This document shows, one piece after another, positions 17,809-27,331 of a stretch of DNA of 64,000 nt (position 1 is the stretch's first letter; every line of letters begins with the position of its first letter). The position numbers and the translations under genes were made by a program. Source of the DNA: Alkanindiges hydrocarboniclasticus (lineage in GTDB: Bacteria; Pseudomonadota; Gammaproteobacteria; Pseudomonadales; Moraxellaceae); NCBI RefSeq assembly GCF_001982605.1, contig NZ_MLCN01000018.1, forward strand, positions 1-64,000, written 5' to 3'. A model generated the notes under the pieces. The model made no database searches. It saw only the letters and a list, made by a program, of their open reading frames with translations, and was not told where the DNA came from.

Positions 17809-18639
17809 ATGCATAAGCGCCGGATTTTTTTAGCCTTATCTTTTACAGCATGGATTGCTTCATCATCATTTGCAGACCCACAGACTTTAATTAATTCTGC
17901 TGCTGACCAGAATTCTATTGACAGCTATGTCAGCCAGATGTGGACAACCCAGGAACAACTGGTTGACTCCCTAAGCGCTAGTGGCCTGATTAACGCAGCC
18001 GAGCAGCATGATCACTACCATGACCATGGTACTGGCGTGGGCGGCGAATACGGTGGTGAACTGAGCGTATTGTCTCAGGATGAAAACGACGGTATCCAGC
18101 AGCAAATTGACGAAATTTCACGTCAGGCGCAGGCCCGTCAGGATGGACTGGACCGTTTATCCCAGGCACTGACCGTTACTCGCTCTTACCGTGCATCGGG
18201 TTCTGCTGCGCCAGAAAGCAATGTGAATATTAGCTCCTTACTGGCCATTGAACCAATTGCCAATGCCCGTGTATCGTCTACTTTTGGCTATCGCCACCTG
18301 TTTGGCCGCACTGCATACCATTCTGGTATTGATCTGGCGGCACCAACCGGTACCCCGATTTATGCCACGGGTGATGGAGTGGTAACACATGCCGGCTGGG
18401 GTTCAGGCTATGGCAATTATGTTGAAATTGATCATGGCAATGGCTATGTAACCCGTTATGGCCATGCCTCACGCCTGTATGTGTCTGTTGGCGAGCAGGT
18501 TAAGGCCAATGAGAATATTGCTGCAGTGGGCTGTACCGGACGTTGTACCGGACCGCACCTGCATTATGAAGTGCTCAGAGATGGCAAGCGTGAAAACCCG
18601 GCCACTTATCTGGCACTGGCACCAAAACGAGAATCCTGA
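17809..18639 (+). CDS. Secreted M23-family metallopeptidase
   Basis: 276 residues from the ATG at 17809. The first frame residues (from 17755) precede a clear signal peptide, MHKRRIFLALSFTAWIASSSFA, so the later start is right. After a helical linker (QQQIDEISRQAQARQ) comes the LytM/M23 domain: TAYHSGIDLAAPTGTPI with H and D, and GRCTGPHLHYEVLRDG with the H-x-H pair. It probably cleaves or binds peptidoglycan peptide bonds in the periplasm. All zinc ligands are present, so it could be an active endopeptidase and not an EnvC-like regulator. Confidence 0.93.
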   Translation: MHKRRIFLALSFTAWIASSSFADPQTLINSAADQNSIDSYVSQMWTTQEQLVDSLSASGLINAAEQHDHYHDHGTGVGGEYGGELSVLSQDENDGIQQQIDEISRQAQARQDGLDRLSQALTVTRSYRASGSAAPESNVNISSLLAIEPIANARVSSTFGYRHLFGRTAYHSGIDLAAPTGTPIYATGDGVVTHAGWGSGYGNYVEIDHGNGYVTRYGHASRLYVSVGEQVKANENIAAVGCTGRCTGPHLHYEVLRDGKRENPATYLALAPKRES

Positions 18640-18677
18640 TTGCATCCTTTCCTGCTTTACCCTCATGATTAAAAATG

Positions 18678-18702
18678 CCCGGTTTGTGCCGGGTTTTTTT
18701 TG
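18678..18702 (+). terminator. Intrinsic terminator after the M23 peptidase
   Basis: CCCGG / CCGGG hairpin with a short loop and eight T residues downstream, at 18678-18702. Confidence 0.85.
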
Positions 18703-18863
18703 CCTGAAATTTAGTGTTGCCCGGTTTTGTCATCAGTTTAGGTCTGCTGATGGCATACATTATTTTTCAATTCTTTAGTCGATTGCCTATTGAATCCCGC
18801 TATGCTAAGTCCGTAAGGTAAGTTGCACCAACACCAGAAGATCGATAATAAAAGGAGAATAGC

Positions 18864-21728
18864 ATGGCGTTTTATCAGGACCCTGATGCGATAGAAACCC
18901 AGGAATGGCAAGATGCATTTGATTCGGTCATTTCGCATGTGGGCCTTGAGCGTGCTGCTTTTCTGCTCAAAGCACTGTACCAGCAAGCGATTGCGCGCCA
19001 TGTTCCAATCCAGCGCTTGAATACCCCTTATTTAAATACCATTGCCGTTGATGAAGAAGCCAGTCTGCCCGGTGATGCGCACATGGAACGGCGCATTCGG
19101 GCCTTGATTCGCTGGAATGCGCTGGCCATGGTGCTGCGTGCCAATTTAAGTGATGATCTGGGCGGCCATCTGGCCACCTTTGCCTCTAGTGCTACCCTGT
19201 ATGATGTTGGCTTTAACCATTTTTTTCGGGCACCCAGCGACCGCTTTGGCGGCGACATGATTTACTATCAGGGTCATTCGGCACCCGGCATTTATGCGCG
19301 TTCCTTTTTGGAGGGACGCCTTAGTGAAGAGCAACTGAGTGGTTTTCGGCGTGAAGTGGGCGGGCAGGGTTTGTCCAGCTATCCGCACCCGTACCTGATG
19401 CCGGATTACTGGCAGTTTCCCACTGTATCCATGGGTCTTGGCCCGATCATGTCGATTTATCAGGCGCATATTCAAAAATACCTCACCAACCGCAAACTGA
19501 TTGCTGATGAAAACCGCAAGGTCTGGGCCTTTCTGGGTGATGGCGAAATGGATGAGCCGGAAAGTCTGGGTGCGATTGCACTGGCAGGCCGGGAAAAATT
19601 GGACAACCTGATCTGGGTGATTAACTGTAACCTGCAACGGCTGGATGGCCCAGTACGCGGCAATGGCAAAATCATTCAGGAACTGGAGTCAATCTTTCGC
19701 GGGGCAGGCTGGCGCGTGATCAAGGTGGTGTGGGGCCGGCGCTGGGATTCGCTGCTGGCCCGTGATAAATCCGGTGCCTTAAAGCAGCGCATGGAAGAAG
19801 CCGTCGATGGCGAATACCAGTTGTATCAGGCCAAGGGTGGTGCTTTTGCCCGTGAGCATTTCTTTGGCAAATACCCCGAAGCGGCAGAGCTGGTTGCGGA
19901 TATGAGCGATGAGGACATCGATGCACTAAACCGGGGTGGCCATGATCCATTCAAGGTATATGCCGCCTATGCCGAGGCCATGAAGGGCAAGGGCCAGCCT
20001 ACGGTGATTCTGGCCAAAACTGTCAAGGGCTATGGCCTGTCGGCAGAAGCTCAAAGTATCAATAAAACCCATCAGATTAAAAAACTGCAAATTGAAGCGC
20101 TAAAGTACTTTCGAGACCGCTTTAACCTGCCATTGACCGATGCCCAGTTGCCAGACTTGCCGTTTTATCGTCCGGATGAGAATTCTGCTGAAATTAAATA
20201 CATGCGCGCGCGCCGTGATGCCTTGGGCGGCTATTTGCCCGCCCGTTGCCAAAAGGTGGAGCCGGTAGCCATTCCTGACTTAAGCAGCTTTCAGCAAATT
20301 ATTGAAGGCAGTGGTGACAAGGAATATTCCACCACCATGGTGATGGTGCGTATCTTATCAACCCTGCTTAAAAACAAGGCACTAAGCGACCGGGTTGTAC
20401 CGATTGTCCCGGATGAAGCCCGTACTTTTGGACTGGAAGGCATGTTCCGCCAATTGGGTATTTATTCGGCCAGTGGCCAGTTGTATACCTCGGAAGACAG
20501 CGAACAACTGATGAGCTACCGTGAAGCGCAAAACGGCCATATGCTACAGGAAGGCATTAACGAAGCCGGGGCGCTCAGTGCGTGGATTGCGCTGGGCACC
20601 AGTTACTCCACCAATGCATTACCCATGATTCCGTTTTACATGTTTTATTCCATGTTTGGCTTCCAGCGGGTAGGTGACCTGATCTGGGCGGCAGGGGATT
20701 GTCAGGCGCAGGGCTTTTTGCTGGGAGCTACCGCAGGGCGTACTACCTTGAATGGCGAAGGCTTGCAGCATCAGGATGGTCATTCGCAGGTCTTGGCCAA
20801 TACCGTACCCAACTGCATGAGCTATGACCCGTGCTTTGGCTATGAACTGGCCGTCATTGTGCAGGATGGCCTGCGCCGCATGTATGGGCCAGTCGATGCT
20901 GGCGGTGGTGAACGTATTTTTTATTACCTGACCGTAATGAACGAAAACTATGTACAACCTGCCATGCCAGATGGCGTGGAGGAAGGCATTCGTCGTGGCA
21001 TGTATTTACTCCAGGAAGATGAACAGGCCACCGTGCAATTGTTGGGGTCGGGGGTAATTTTGCGAGAGGTGCAAAAAGCCGCGCAAATTTTGAAAGATGA
21101 ATATGCCATTCACGCCAATGTCTGGAGTGTGACCAGCTTTAATGAACTGGCGCGTGATGGCATGAAGTGCGAGTTGCAAAACCGCCTGCATCCGATTTGT
21201 GAGGAGAAAGATATTCAGGTGCCGTGGGTGGCGCAGCAACTGGCTAATTATCAGGGCATTGTGGTCGCTGCAACCGATTATATCCGGGCTTATAGCGAGC
21301 AAATCCGTGCGTATCTGCCGGATAGCCGTCCTTATGTGGCACTGGGCACCAATGGCTTTGGCCGTTCGGACACCCGTGAAAACTTGCGTGCTTACTTTGG
21401 CGTGGATGCCGCGCACATTGTAGTGGCTACCCTCAAATTACTGGCGGATGAAGGCGAAGTGGACCGCCGTATGGTTAAGGATGCCATTTCCAGCTTTGAG
21501 CTTGAAACCGATATCCCTGCTCCATGGATGCCACAAGCTGCTGCACCCATTAACGATGTCACCACGGCCACTTCCAGTGTGCATCAGGATAATGCGCATG
21601 CGTCGGCTAATACTGAGAATACTGAATCCGTATCTGATAGCCCGCCAACTAACCAAACCGGGCAGGGATCAAATCAGCCCTCAGATCAACCCGTGGATCA
21701 GCCCCCGCAAAACCCGGAACAGGAGTAA
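18864..21728 (+). CDS. aceE: Pyruvate dehydrogenase E1 component, homodimeric
   Basis: 954 residues. It decarboxylates pyruvate with thiamine diphosphate and passes the acetyl group to AceF. The thiamine motif is GDGEMDEPESLGAIALAG with INCNLQRLDGPVRGNGK. The sequence is collinear with E. coli AceE (887 residues) to about residue 895. After FELETDIPAPWMP a tail of about 50 residues, rich in Asn, Gln, Pro and Ser (HASANTENTES...QPPQNPEQE), extends past the usual end. The start ATG follows AGGAG. aceF begins six bases after its stop. Confidence 0.97.
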   Translation: MAFYQDPDAIETQEWQDAFDSVISHVGLERAAFLLKALYQQAIARHVPIQRLNTPYLNTIAVDEEASLPGDAHMERRIRALIRWNALAMVLRANLSDDLGGHLATFASSATLYDVGFNHFFRAPSDRFGGDMIYYQGHSAPGIYARSFLEGRLSEEQLSGFRREVGGQGLSSYPHPYLMPDYWQFPTVSMGLGPIMSIYQAHIQKYLTNRKLIADENRKVWAFLGDGEMDEPESLGAIALAGREKLDNLIWVINCNLQRLDGPVRGNGKIIQELESIFRGAGWRVIKVVWGRRWDSLLARDKSGALKQRMEEAVDGEYQLYQAKGGAFAREHFFGKYPEAAELVADMSDEDIDALNRGGHDPFKVYAAYAEAMKGKGQPTVILAKTVKGYGLSAEAQSINKTHQIKKLQIEALKYFRDRFNLPLTDAQLPDLPFYRPDENSAEIKYMRARRDALGGYLPARCQKVEPVAIPDLSSFQQIIEGSGDKEYSTTMVMVRILSTLLKNKALSDRVVPIVPDEARTFGLEGMFRQLGIYSASGQLYTSEDSEQLMSYREAQNGHMLQEGINEAGALSAWIALGTSYSTNALPMIPFYMFYSMFGFQRVGDLIWAAGDCQAQGFLLGATAGRTTLNGEGLQHQDGHSQVLANTVPNCMSYDPCFGYELAVIVQDGLRRMYGPVDAGGGERIFYYLTVMNENYVQPAMPDGVEEGIRRGMYLLQEDEQATVQLLGSGVILREVQKAAQILKDEYAIHANVWSVTSFNELARDGMKCELQNRLHPICEEKDIQVPWVAQQLANYQGIVVAATDYIRAYSEQIRAYLPDSRPYVALGTNGFGRSDTRENLRAYFGVDAAHIVVATLKLLADEGEVDRRMVKDAISSFELETDIPAPWMPQAAAPINDVTTATSSVHQDNAHASANTENTESVSDSPPTNQTGQGSNQPSDQPVDQPPQNPEQE

Positions 21729-21733
21729 GCAGT

Positions 21734-23461
21734 ATGGAAATTAAAACCCCTGATCTGGGTGTTGATAGTGCGGATGTCTCAGAAATTCTGGTTAAAGTTG
21801 GCGATAGCATTGATAAGGAACAAAGCCTGCTGGTGCTGGAATCGGCCAAGGCCAGCGTGGAAGTGCCCAGCCCAGCCAACGGCGTGATTAAAGCCATTAC
21901 GATACAGCAGGGTCAAAGTGTCAGGCAGGGCGATGTGCTGTTTGAACTGGAGGGTGATAGTAACGAAGACATGCCACCTACTGAAAACAGCAATATGGAT
22001 GAATCGGAACTGGCTGAATCAGATCATACTCGATCAGATGACACGAAATCAGAACAGCAAAGCGCAGCAGCACCGGAGGCAGCAGCAACTCAGGCCGAAA
22101 CTGGGATTAAAGACGTTAACGTGCCGGATTTGGGCGTCGATGAAGCCGAGGTATCAGAACTGCTGGTCAGTGTGAGTGACCACATCACCAAGGAACAAAG
22201 CCTGGTTGTACTGGAATCAGCCAAGGCCAGTGTGGAAGTACCCAGTCCGGTTAGTGGAATTGTTAAGGAAATCAAGCTTAAACCCGGCCAGAAAGTAAAA
22301 CAGGGCATGACTATTTTATGCCTTGAGCGCAGTGATCAGGCGGACACAGAAGTTCTGCCAACCGATAAAAATTCCTCGCCGGGCAAAGCTGCACAAGCCA
22401 CAACGCATCAGGCAGATATTCCTGTTCCCTCCGGCAGGCAGAACCAGAAAACAGGGCAGGATAAGGCATCCGATCATTTCACAGAGAAGACCCAAGGTCA
22501 GCAAAACCAGCAAAATAAGCCGTTAAGTGCTGAACAAATCAAGGCCAATAGTGACGTATATGCAGGCCCGGCAGTGCGGCAACTGGCCCGGCAACTGGGC
22601 GTAGTGCTGGCACAGGTAGCACCATCCGGTGCCAACCAGCGCATTATCAAGGAAGATGTGTTTGCCTTTGTTAAAAATACCCTGAATGCCGCCAGACCCG
22701 CTACAGTTGGCCAAACTACTGCATTGGCAACAGGGGGATTACCTGCCTTGCCGGATTTTGACAAGTTTGGGGGTAGTAGTCTTCAGCCCATGACACGCCT
22801 GCAACAGGTGTCTGTGCCGCAGCTTTCCCTAAACAACTTTATTCCGCAAGTTACCCAGTTTGATCTGGCGGATATTACGGCGCTGGAAAACTGGCGTAAT
22901 ACGCTAAAAGCAGAATATAAAAAACAGGATATCAGCCTGACCATTCTGGCTTTTATTGTGAAAGCACTGGCGTATTTACTGAAAAAGGAGCCTTACTTCA
23001 ACAGCCACTTGGCCGATGACCAGAAATCTATTGTGCTGCGCAATGAGATTCACATGGGCATTGCTGTGGCCACGCAAGATGGCCTGACCGTGCCGGTATT
23101 GCGCAATCCCGATGCCTTGAGTATTAGGGACATTGCAGTACAACTCGGTGAACTGAGCCAGAAAGCGCGTGATAAAAAGCTAAAGCCACAGGAGCTTCAG
23201 GGTGCCAGCTTTACCATTACCAGTCTGGGTAGTATTGGGGGCACAGCATTTACACCATTGGTGAACTGGCCACAGGTGGCAATTCTGGGTATTTCACCAG
23301 CCAGCATGCAGCCAGTATGGAATGGTCAGGAATTTGAACCACGCCTGATGCTGCCGTTGTCGCTGTCTTATGATCACCGGGTCATTAATGGTGCAGATGC
23401 AGCCCGCTTTAGCCATGCCTTAACTGAAATTCTGGCTGATATCCGTCGTGTTTTACTGTAG
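21734..23461 (+). CDS. aceF: Dihydrolipoamide acetyltransferase, E2 of pyruvate dehydrogenase
   Basis: 575 residues. Two lipoyl domains (about 1-75 and 120-195) each carry the lysine in the motif ESAKAS, then a flexible Gln/Ser/Thr-rich linker. An E3-binding domain (YAGPAVRQLARQLGVVLAQVAPSG...RIIKEDV) lies around residue 275. The C-terminal catalytic domain has SLSYDHRVINGADAARF near the end, with the active-site His. Two lipoyl domains rather than three is common outside enterics. It takes the acetyl group from AceE and gives it to CoA. Confidence 0.96.
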   Translation: MEIKTPDLGVDSADVSEILVKVGDSIDKEQSLLVLESAKASVEVPSPANGVIKAITIQQGQSVRQGDVLFELEGDSNEDMPPTENSNMDESELAESDHTRSDDTKSEQQSAAAPEAAATQAETGIKDVNVPDLGVDEAEVSELLVSVSDHITKEQSLVVLESAKASVEVPSPVSGIVKEIKLKPGQKVKQGMTILCLERSDQADTEVLPTDKNSSPGKAAQATTHQADIPVPSGRQNQKTGQDKASDHFTEKTQGQQNQQNKPLSAEQIKANSDVYAGPAVRQLARQLGVVLAQVAPSGANQRIIKEDVFAFVKNTLNAARPATVGQTTALATGGLPALPDFDKFGGSSLQPMTRLQQVSVPQLSLNNFIPQVTQFDLADITALENWRNTLKAEYKKQDISLTILAFIVKALAYLLKKEPYFNSHLADDQKSIVLRNEIHMGIAVATQDGLTVPVLRNPDALSIRDIAVQLGELSQKARDKKLKPQELQGASFTITSLGSIGGTAFTPLVNWPQVAILGISPASMQPVWNGQEFEPRLMLPLSLSYDHRVINGADAARFSHALTEILADIRRVLL

Positions 23462-23586
23462 ATACAGCCATACCGTGCAGATAATAAACAAATAAGGGAT
23501 TAAAAGCAGCCAAAACGCTTAAATCCAGCCACACTGGTGCTGTTCTTGCTTTAACTCCAGCATGACTTAAAAACAGGAAAAGAACC

Positions 23587-23922
23587 GTGGGCTGGATTTA
23601 TCTGTTACTGGCAGGTGCTTGTGAAATCCTGTATGCCGCTGCCATGCCAAAAACCAATGGCTTTACCCAGCTTTGGCCCAGCCTGTTTTGCGCTACTTTT
23701 ATTGCAGGCAGCATGTACCTGCTATTGCTGGCCGCACGCAGTATTCCAATTGGAACTGCCTATGCGGTCTGGGTCGGAATAGGCGCTGTAGGCACTGCAA
23801 TTTATGGGATGCTGGCACTGGGTGAGGACCACAGCCCGTTGCGCCTGTTATGCTTTATGCTCATTATTAGTGGAATTGTGGGCCTTAAGCTGCTGGCACC
23901 CGGGCAATATCAAGCCATGTAA
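23587..23922 (+). CDS. sugE: Small multidrug resistance family exporter (SugE/Gdx-like)
   Basis: 111 residues, four membrane helices. It has the helix-1 Glu (GACEILYAAAM) and the helix-3 signature GTAYAVWVGIGAVGTAIYGM, which is closer to SugE/Gdx than to EmrE. Gdx proteins export guanidinium with proton antiport. The start is a GTG (23587), with a purine-rich AGGAAAAG ahead. No guanidine riboswitch was seen upstream (no ACGR-loop hairpins). Substrate is not certain: quaternary ammonium export is the alternative. Confidence 0.85.
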   Translation: MGWIYLLLAGACEILYAAAMPKTNGFTQLWPSLFCATFIAGSMYLLLLAARSIPIGTAYAVWVGIGAVGTAIYGMLALGEDHSPLRLLCFMLIISGIVGLKLLAPGQYQAM

Positions 23923-24129
23923 CAAGGATGACAGTGCCTATAAAAATAAAGGGATTAAACCCAGCAGGCAAAATCTATAATCATGGTTAAATTGCTTAAA
24001 AAGCGTACTATTTGTGTTTAATCTGCGGTAGTATTCAATAACAGCAACATCGGCTTTCAGTTGAATGACAGCCAGTAAAATTTTAATTTTTAATAAAATA
24101 TCTTTAATTAATATAGTGTTGAGTGAATT

Positions 24130-26817
24130 ATGAAATCATTAAAAATGACCTTTCCATCCGCATTTTTCCGCCAGAGTTTACTCAGTACATTAATCATAGG
24201 AACAATGGCGGTGCTCTCGGGTTGTGGCGAATCTGATGATACAACCGAAACGATCATTACCACCAATACGGTGAATTCTGTTAGCAATGGTGCAGGCGCA
24301 CCCAGTGCAGAAACTGGAGTGGAAGGTGGTTTTTATATTGATACCACTTCTTATATTTTGTATGGGCCAAAGAAAAATGGAGCCTGGCCTGCTATTGGCG
24401 TTTCGCTGATTGGTGCAGCCGGTCTAAATGGCAGTAATGGTTATAGTGTCTTAAGCGGTTCCGGTCAGCCACTGGCCACCACAGGCAAGCCGGGCGATTT
24501 TTATATTGACACCCAAAATGTCGTCTTGTATGGGCCAAAGTCAGTTGAAGGCTGGCCAAATACGGGTATTTCACTGGTCGGCGCGACAGGCCAGCAAGGT
24601 GCTACCGGCGCGACAGGTCAGCAGGGCGCGACAGGGGCTACCGGTGCCACGGGATCTCAAGGTACTCCGGGAGCAATCGGTGCAACAGGCTCACAAGGCG
24701 CTACAGGCTCACAAGGCGCTACAGGCTCACAGGGAGTTACGGGAGCTACTGGCGCGACCGGTTCACAGGGTACAACTGGCGTAACTGGGGCTACGGGTTC
24801 ACAAGGAGTCACCGGCGCAACGGGTCAACAAGGGACTACAGGTGCAACGGGTGTTACCGGCGCAACAGGCTCACAAGGTGTCACGGGCGCAACAGGTGCT
24901 ACGGGTTCACCGGGTATTACTGGCGCCACGGGTCAGCAAGGTGTAACGGGAGCCACTGGCGCGCAGGGTGCTACAGGAGCAACCGGTGCCACGGGTCAGC
25001 AGGGCGCAACAGGGTCTACAGGACAGCAAGGTACTGCCGGGTTTGCGATCCGTAGTGGCTCGGGAGCACCAACATCGGATATTGGTAATGTTGGGGATAT
25101 TTATGTTGATGTAAGCAACAACCGACTCTATGCCGCCAAAACAGCAAGTGGCTGGGGTTCATCGACCTCACTGGTTGGTGCACAAGGCACAACCGGGGTG
25201 AGAGGTAGTGCAGTCCTAAACGGGACAGGGGCGCCAGATAATGCCGTAGGCCTGAATGGCGACTTTTATATTGATACGGCCACCAGCGAATTTTATGGGC
25301 CAAAAGATAGCGGGGTCTGGCCTAGTATCAGTGTCTCGCTTGTGGGGTCGCAAGGTGCCACTGGTGCGACTGGGGCCACGGGTCAGCAAGGTGTAACGGG
25401 AGCCACTGGCGCGACAGGCTCACAGGGGGTAACTGGTGCAACAGGCCAGCAAGGCACGGCCGGTACAGCAGGCAGTGATGGCAACACTATTTTAAATGGC
25501 ACAGGTGCACCAGCGGCAACCATCGGTCGTACTGGTGATTTTTATATTGATACGACTAACGCAGTATTTTATGGGCCAAAAACAGCAAGTGGCTGGCCTG
25601 GTATAGGTGTATCCATGAAAGGTGCGACCGGCGCCACGGGTGCACAGGGCGTAACCGGAGCTACGGGCTCACAAGGGGTAACCGGTACTACTGGCGCTAC
25701 AGGTCAGCAGGGCGCGACAGGGGCAACTGGAGTTACAGGAGCCACGGGATCTCAAGGTACTCCGGGAGCAACAGGCTCACAAGGCGCTACAGGCTCACAG
25801 GGAGTTACGGGAGCTACTGGCGCGACCGGTTCACAGGGTACAACTGGCGTAACTGGGGCTACGGGTTCACAAGGAGTCACCGGTGCAACGGGTCAACAAG
25901 GGACTACAGGTGCAACGGGTGCAGCAGGCAGCAATGGCAATACCATTTTAAATGGCAGTGGTGCACCAGCGGCGAATGTAGGCAGCACTGGTGATTTTTA
26001 TATTGATACTGCCAATGCCAGACTTTATGGCCCTAAATTGGCAAGTGGCTGGTCTGGTGCCGCAATTTCACTGCTAGGTGCGACGGGCGCTACAGGAGCG
26101 ACGGGTGCGACTGGCGCGACGGGATCTCAAGGAGTTACGGGTGCCACAGGTTCACAAGGGACGACAGGGGCCACCGGTGCGGCTGGAGCAAATGGGACAG
26201 TCGTTTACTCAGGATCCACAGCACCTGCCAATAACGTAGGCAGTAATGGTGATCTATACATCCAGACAGGTTCAGGACTGCTGTACACCAAGTCCAATGG
26301 GTCATGGGGTGCAGGCGTTAATATTAGCAGCGCTGTCAGTGCTTACCCCAATGTAGAGGTCAATGTAGTCAATAATGCCTCGCAATACATTGCCAGCCTG
26401 TCCAACACAACCAACTTTGACACCCTGTTCTTTAGTGGAGCAAATCATAGCAATGCAAGCTATACAGGCAGCAATAGCTGGAATGGTAGCGTGTTTACCG
26501 TGGGGAATACCGGTGCGGGATGGTATCAGTTCTCGACACAGGTTCTTGGGGTAACCAATAGCAATGGTGAAACAATTTTTGGAGTTGCTTACTTTCTGGA
26601 TATTAATAACTCAGGAACACCAACCTGTATTAGCACCTATGATCAATATAACAATGGAACCGCAGCAGGCCTGAGAAATAGCTCCAAGATTAACTGCCTG
26701 ATTTATCTGGAAGCAGGGAATAATGTGCGTTTTAAAGGTCAGTCATGGGCTAGCAATGCAGGCACTTACACCTCTACCAATGGCACAACGTTTGTTAATA
26801 TCGTTCGTATCAAATAA
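24130..26817 (+). CDS. Collagen-like surface lipoprotein with repeated FYIDT modules
   Basis: 895 residues. A lipoprotein signal ends at LSGC. The body alternates Gly-X-Y blocks ([10 protein letters not shown]...) with seven copies of a module of about 42 residues. Typical copies hold GTGAP, GDFYID, YGPK and GWP (six clear copies and a seventh partial one, [12 protein letters not shown]). The last ~150 residues lack Gly repeats and look like a C1q/TNF-type trimerising head, ending FVNIVRIK. Gly-X-Y tracts form triple helices in other bacterial collagen-like proteins. Surface display is inferred from the lipobox and repeats. The DNA of the Gly blocks contains long near-identical copies (separate entries). 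Adhesion or matrix roles are guesses. Confidence 0.85.
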   Translation: MKSLKMTFPSAFFRQSLLSTLIIGTMAVLSGCGESDDTTETIITTNTVNSVSNGAGAPSAETGVEGGFYIDTTSYILYGPKKNGAWPAIGVSLIGAAGLNGSNGYSVLSGSGQPLATTGKPGDFYIDTQNVVLYGPKSVEGWPNTGISLVGATGQQGATGATGQQGATGATGATGSQGTPGAIGATGSQGATGSQGATGSQGVTGATGATGSQGTTGVTGATGSQGVTGATGQQGTTGATGVTGATGSQGVTGATGATGSPGITGATGQQGVTGATGAQGATGATGATGQQGATGSTGQQGTAGFAIRSGSGAPTSDIGNVGDIYVDVSNNRLYAAKTASGWGSSTSLVGAQGTTGVRGSAVLNGTGAPDNAVGLNGDFYIDTATSEFYGPKDSGVWPSISVSLVGSQGATGATGATGQQGVTGATGATGSQGVTGATGQQGTAGTAGSDGNTILNGTGAPAATIGRTGDFYIDTTNAVFYGPKTASGWPGIGVSMKGATGATGAQGVTGATGSQGVTGTTGATGQQGATGATGVTGATGSQGTPGATGSQGATGSQGVTGATGATGSQGTTGVTGATGSQGVTGATGQQGTTGATGAAGSNGNTILNGSGAPAANVGSTGDFYIDTANARLYGPKLASGWSGAAISLLGATGATGATGATGATGSQGVTGATGSQGTTGATGAAGANGTVVYSGSTAPANNVGSNGDLYIQTGSGLLYTKSNGSWGAGVNISSAVSAYPNVEVNVVNNASQYIASLSNTTNFDTLFFSGANHSNASYTGSNSWNGSVFTVGNTGAGWYQFSTQVLGVTNSNGETIFGVAYFLDINNSGTPTCISTYDQYNNGTAAGLRNSSKINCLIYLEAGNNVRFKGQSWASNAGTYTSTNGTTFVNIVRIK
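24646..24852 (+). repeat. Long direct repeat in the collagen-like gene, copy 1
   Basis: 207 bases that match copy 2 (25741-25920) nearly base for base. Copy 1 has an extra 9-base and an extra 18-base in-frame piece, and at least one silent C/T difference. It encodes Gly-X-Y triplets. Confidence 0.9.
25741..25920 (+). repeat. Long direct repeat in the collagen-like gene, copy 2
   Basis: 180 bases matching copy 1 with in-frame deletions of 9 and 18 bases. The near identity, including silent positions, points to recent duplication or gene conversion, which would let the length of the Gly-X-Y stalk change. Confidence 0.9.
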
Positions 26818-26830
26818 ATCATAACGGATA

Positions 26831-26860
26831 AAAGGCAAGCCTTATGGCTTGTCTTTTTAT
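26831..26860 (+). terminator. Probable terminator after the collagen-like gene
   Basis: GCAAGCC (26836-26842) pairs with GGCTTGT (26846-26852) over a tight 3-base loop, followed by CTTTTTATT. Confidence 0.7.
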
Positions 26861-26869
26861 TGAGGAGCT

Positions 26870-27263
26870 ATGTCCATGGAAGCTTTGAACCTGTTATCCA
26901 AACGCGAAAAAGCGATTTTTTTAAATGTTAAGCACCGGTTTCCGGGTTAAAAATATTGCACAGGCATTGTGTATTAGCGAACGGACGGTCACCACGCATC
27001 AGCAGCATATCTATAAGAAACTTAATATTCACCATAAAGTCAGCTTAATCAAATATACACCGTACTACTGCAAGTTTTTGTCCAGCCTGACCCTGCGGGA
27101 AAGAACCATTGTGGTGCTAATTACCGAGGGCCATTGTAGCCAGCAGGTGGCGCGCGAGCTTAACATTAGCCCGCAAACTGTCTACAGCCACAGGAAAACC
27201 ATCAATAAAAAATTAAACAGCATGCGCAAAAAATACGATGTTTTAGGGATAGAACAACCATAA
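26870..27263 (+). pseudogene. Double LuxR-type HTH regulator gene, broken by one base
   Basis: ATG 26870 has a good GAGGAG site and opens MSMEALNLLSKREKAIFLNV, then stops early. From 26925 a second frame continues STGFRVKNIAQALCISERTVTTHQ. Removing one A in GTTAAGC at about 26928-26934 joins them, and spacing from LSKRE to the conserved TG then equals that of a normal GerE helix-turn-helix (15 residues from L to G). A second complete GerE domain follows (LTLRERTIVVLITEGHCSQQVARELNISPQTVYSHRKTI). So this is two tandem LuxR-type DNA-binding domains of about 60 residues each, no receiver domain. If the ATG at 26925 is used, the second domain is still intact. Confidence 0.65.
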
Positions 27264-27331
27264 TAAACGTCTTTTAATTCAAGAGAGAGAATCACTCTTA
27301 AGACCAATTATATAATTTAAGGAAAAATAGC

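Noticed and set aside
23462-23586. Guanidine riboswitch before the SMR exporter
   Set aside because: No pair of ACGR-loop hairpins and no ykkC-type structure could be seen in the 125 bases.
24600-26200. Short regular repeats that might be taken for a CRISPR array
   Set aside because: The repeats are 9-base codon triplets for Gly-X-Y and are in frame within a long gene.
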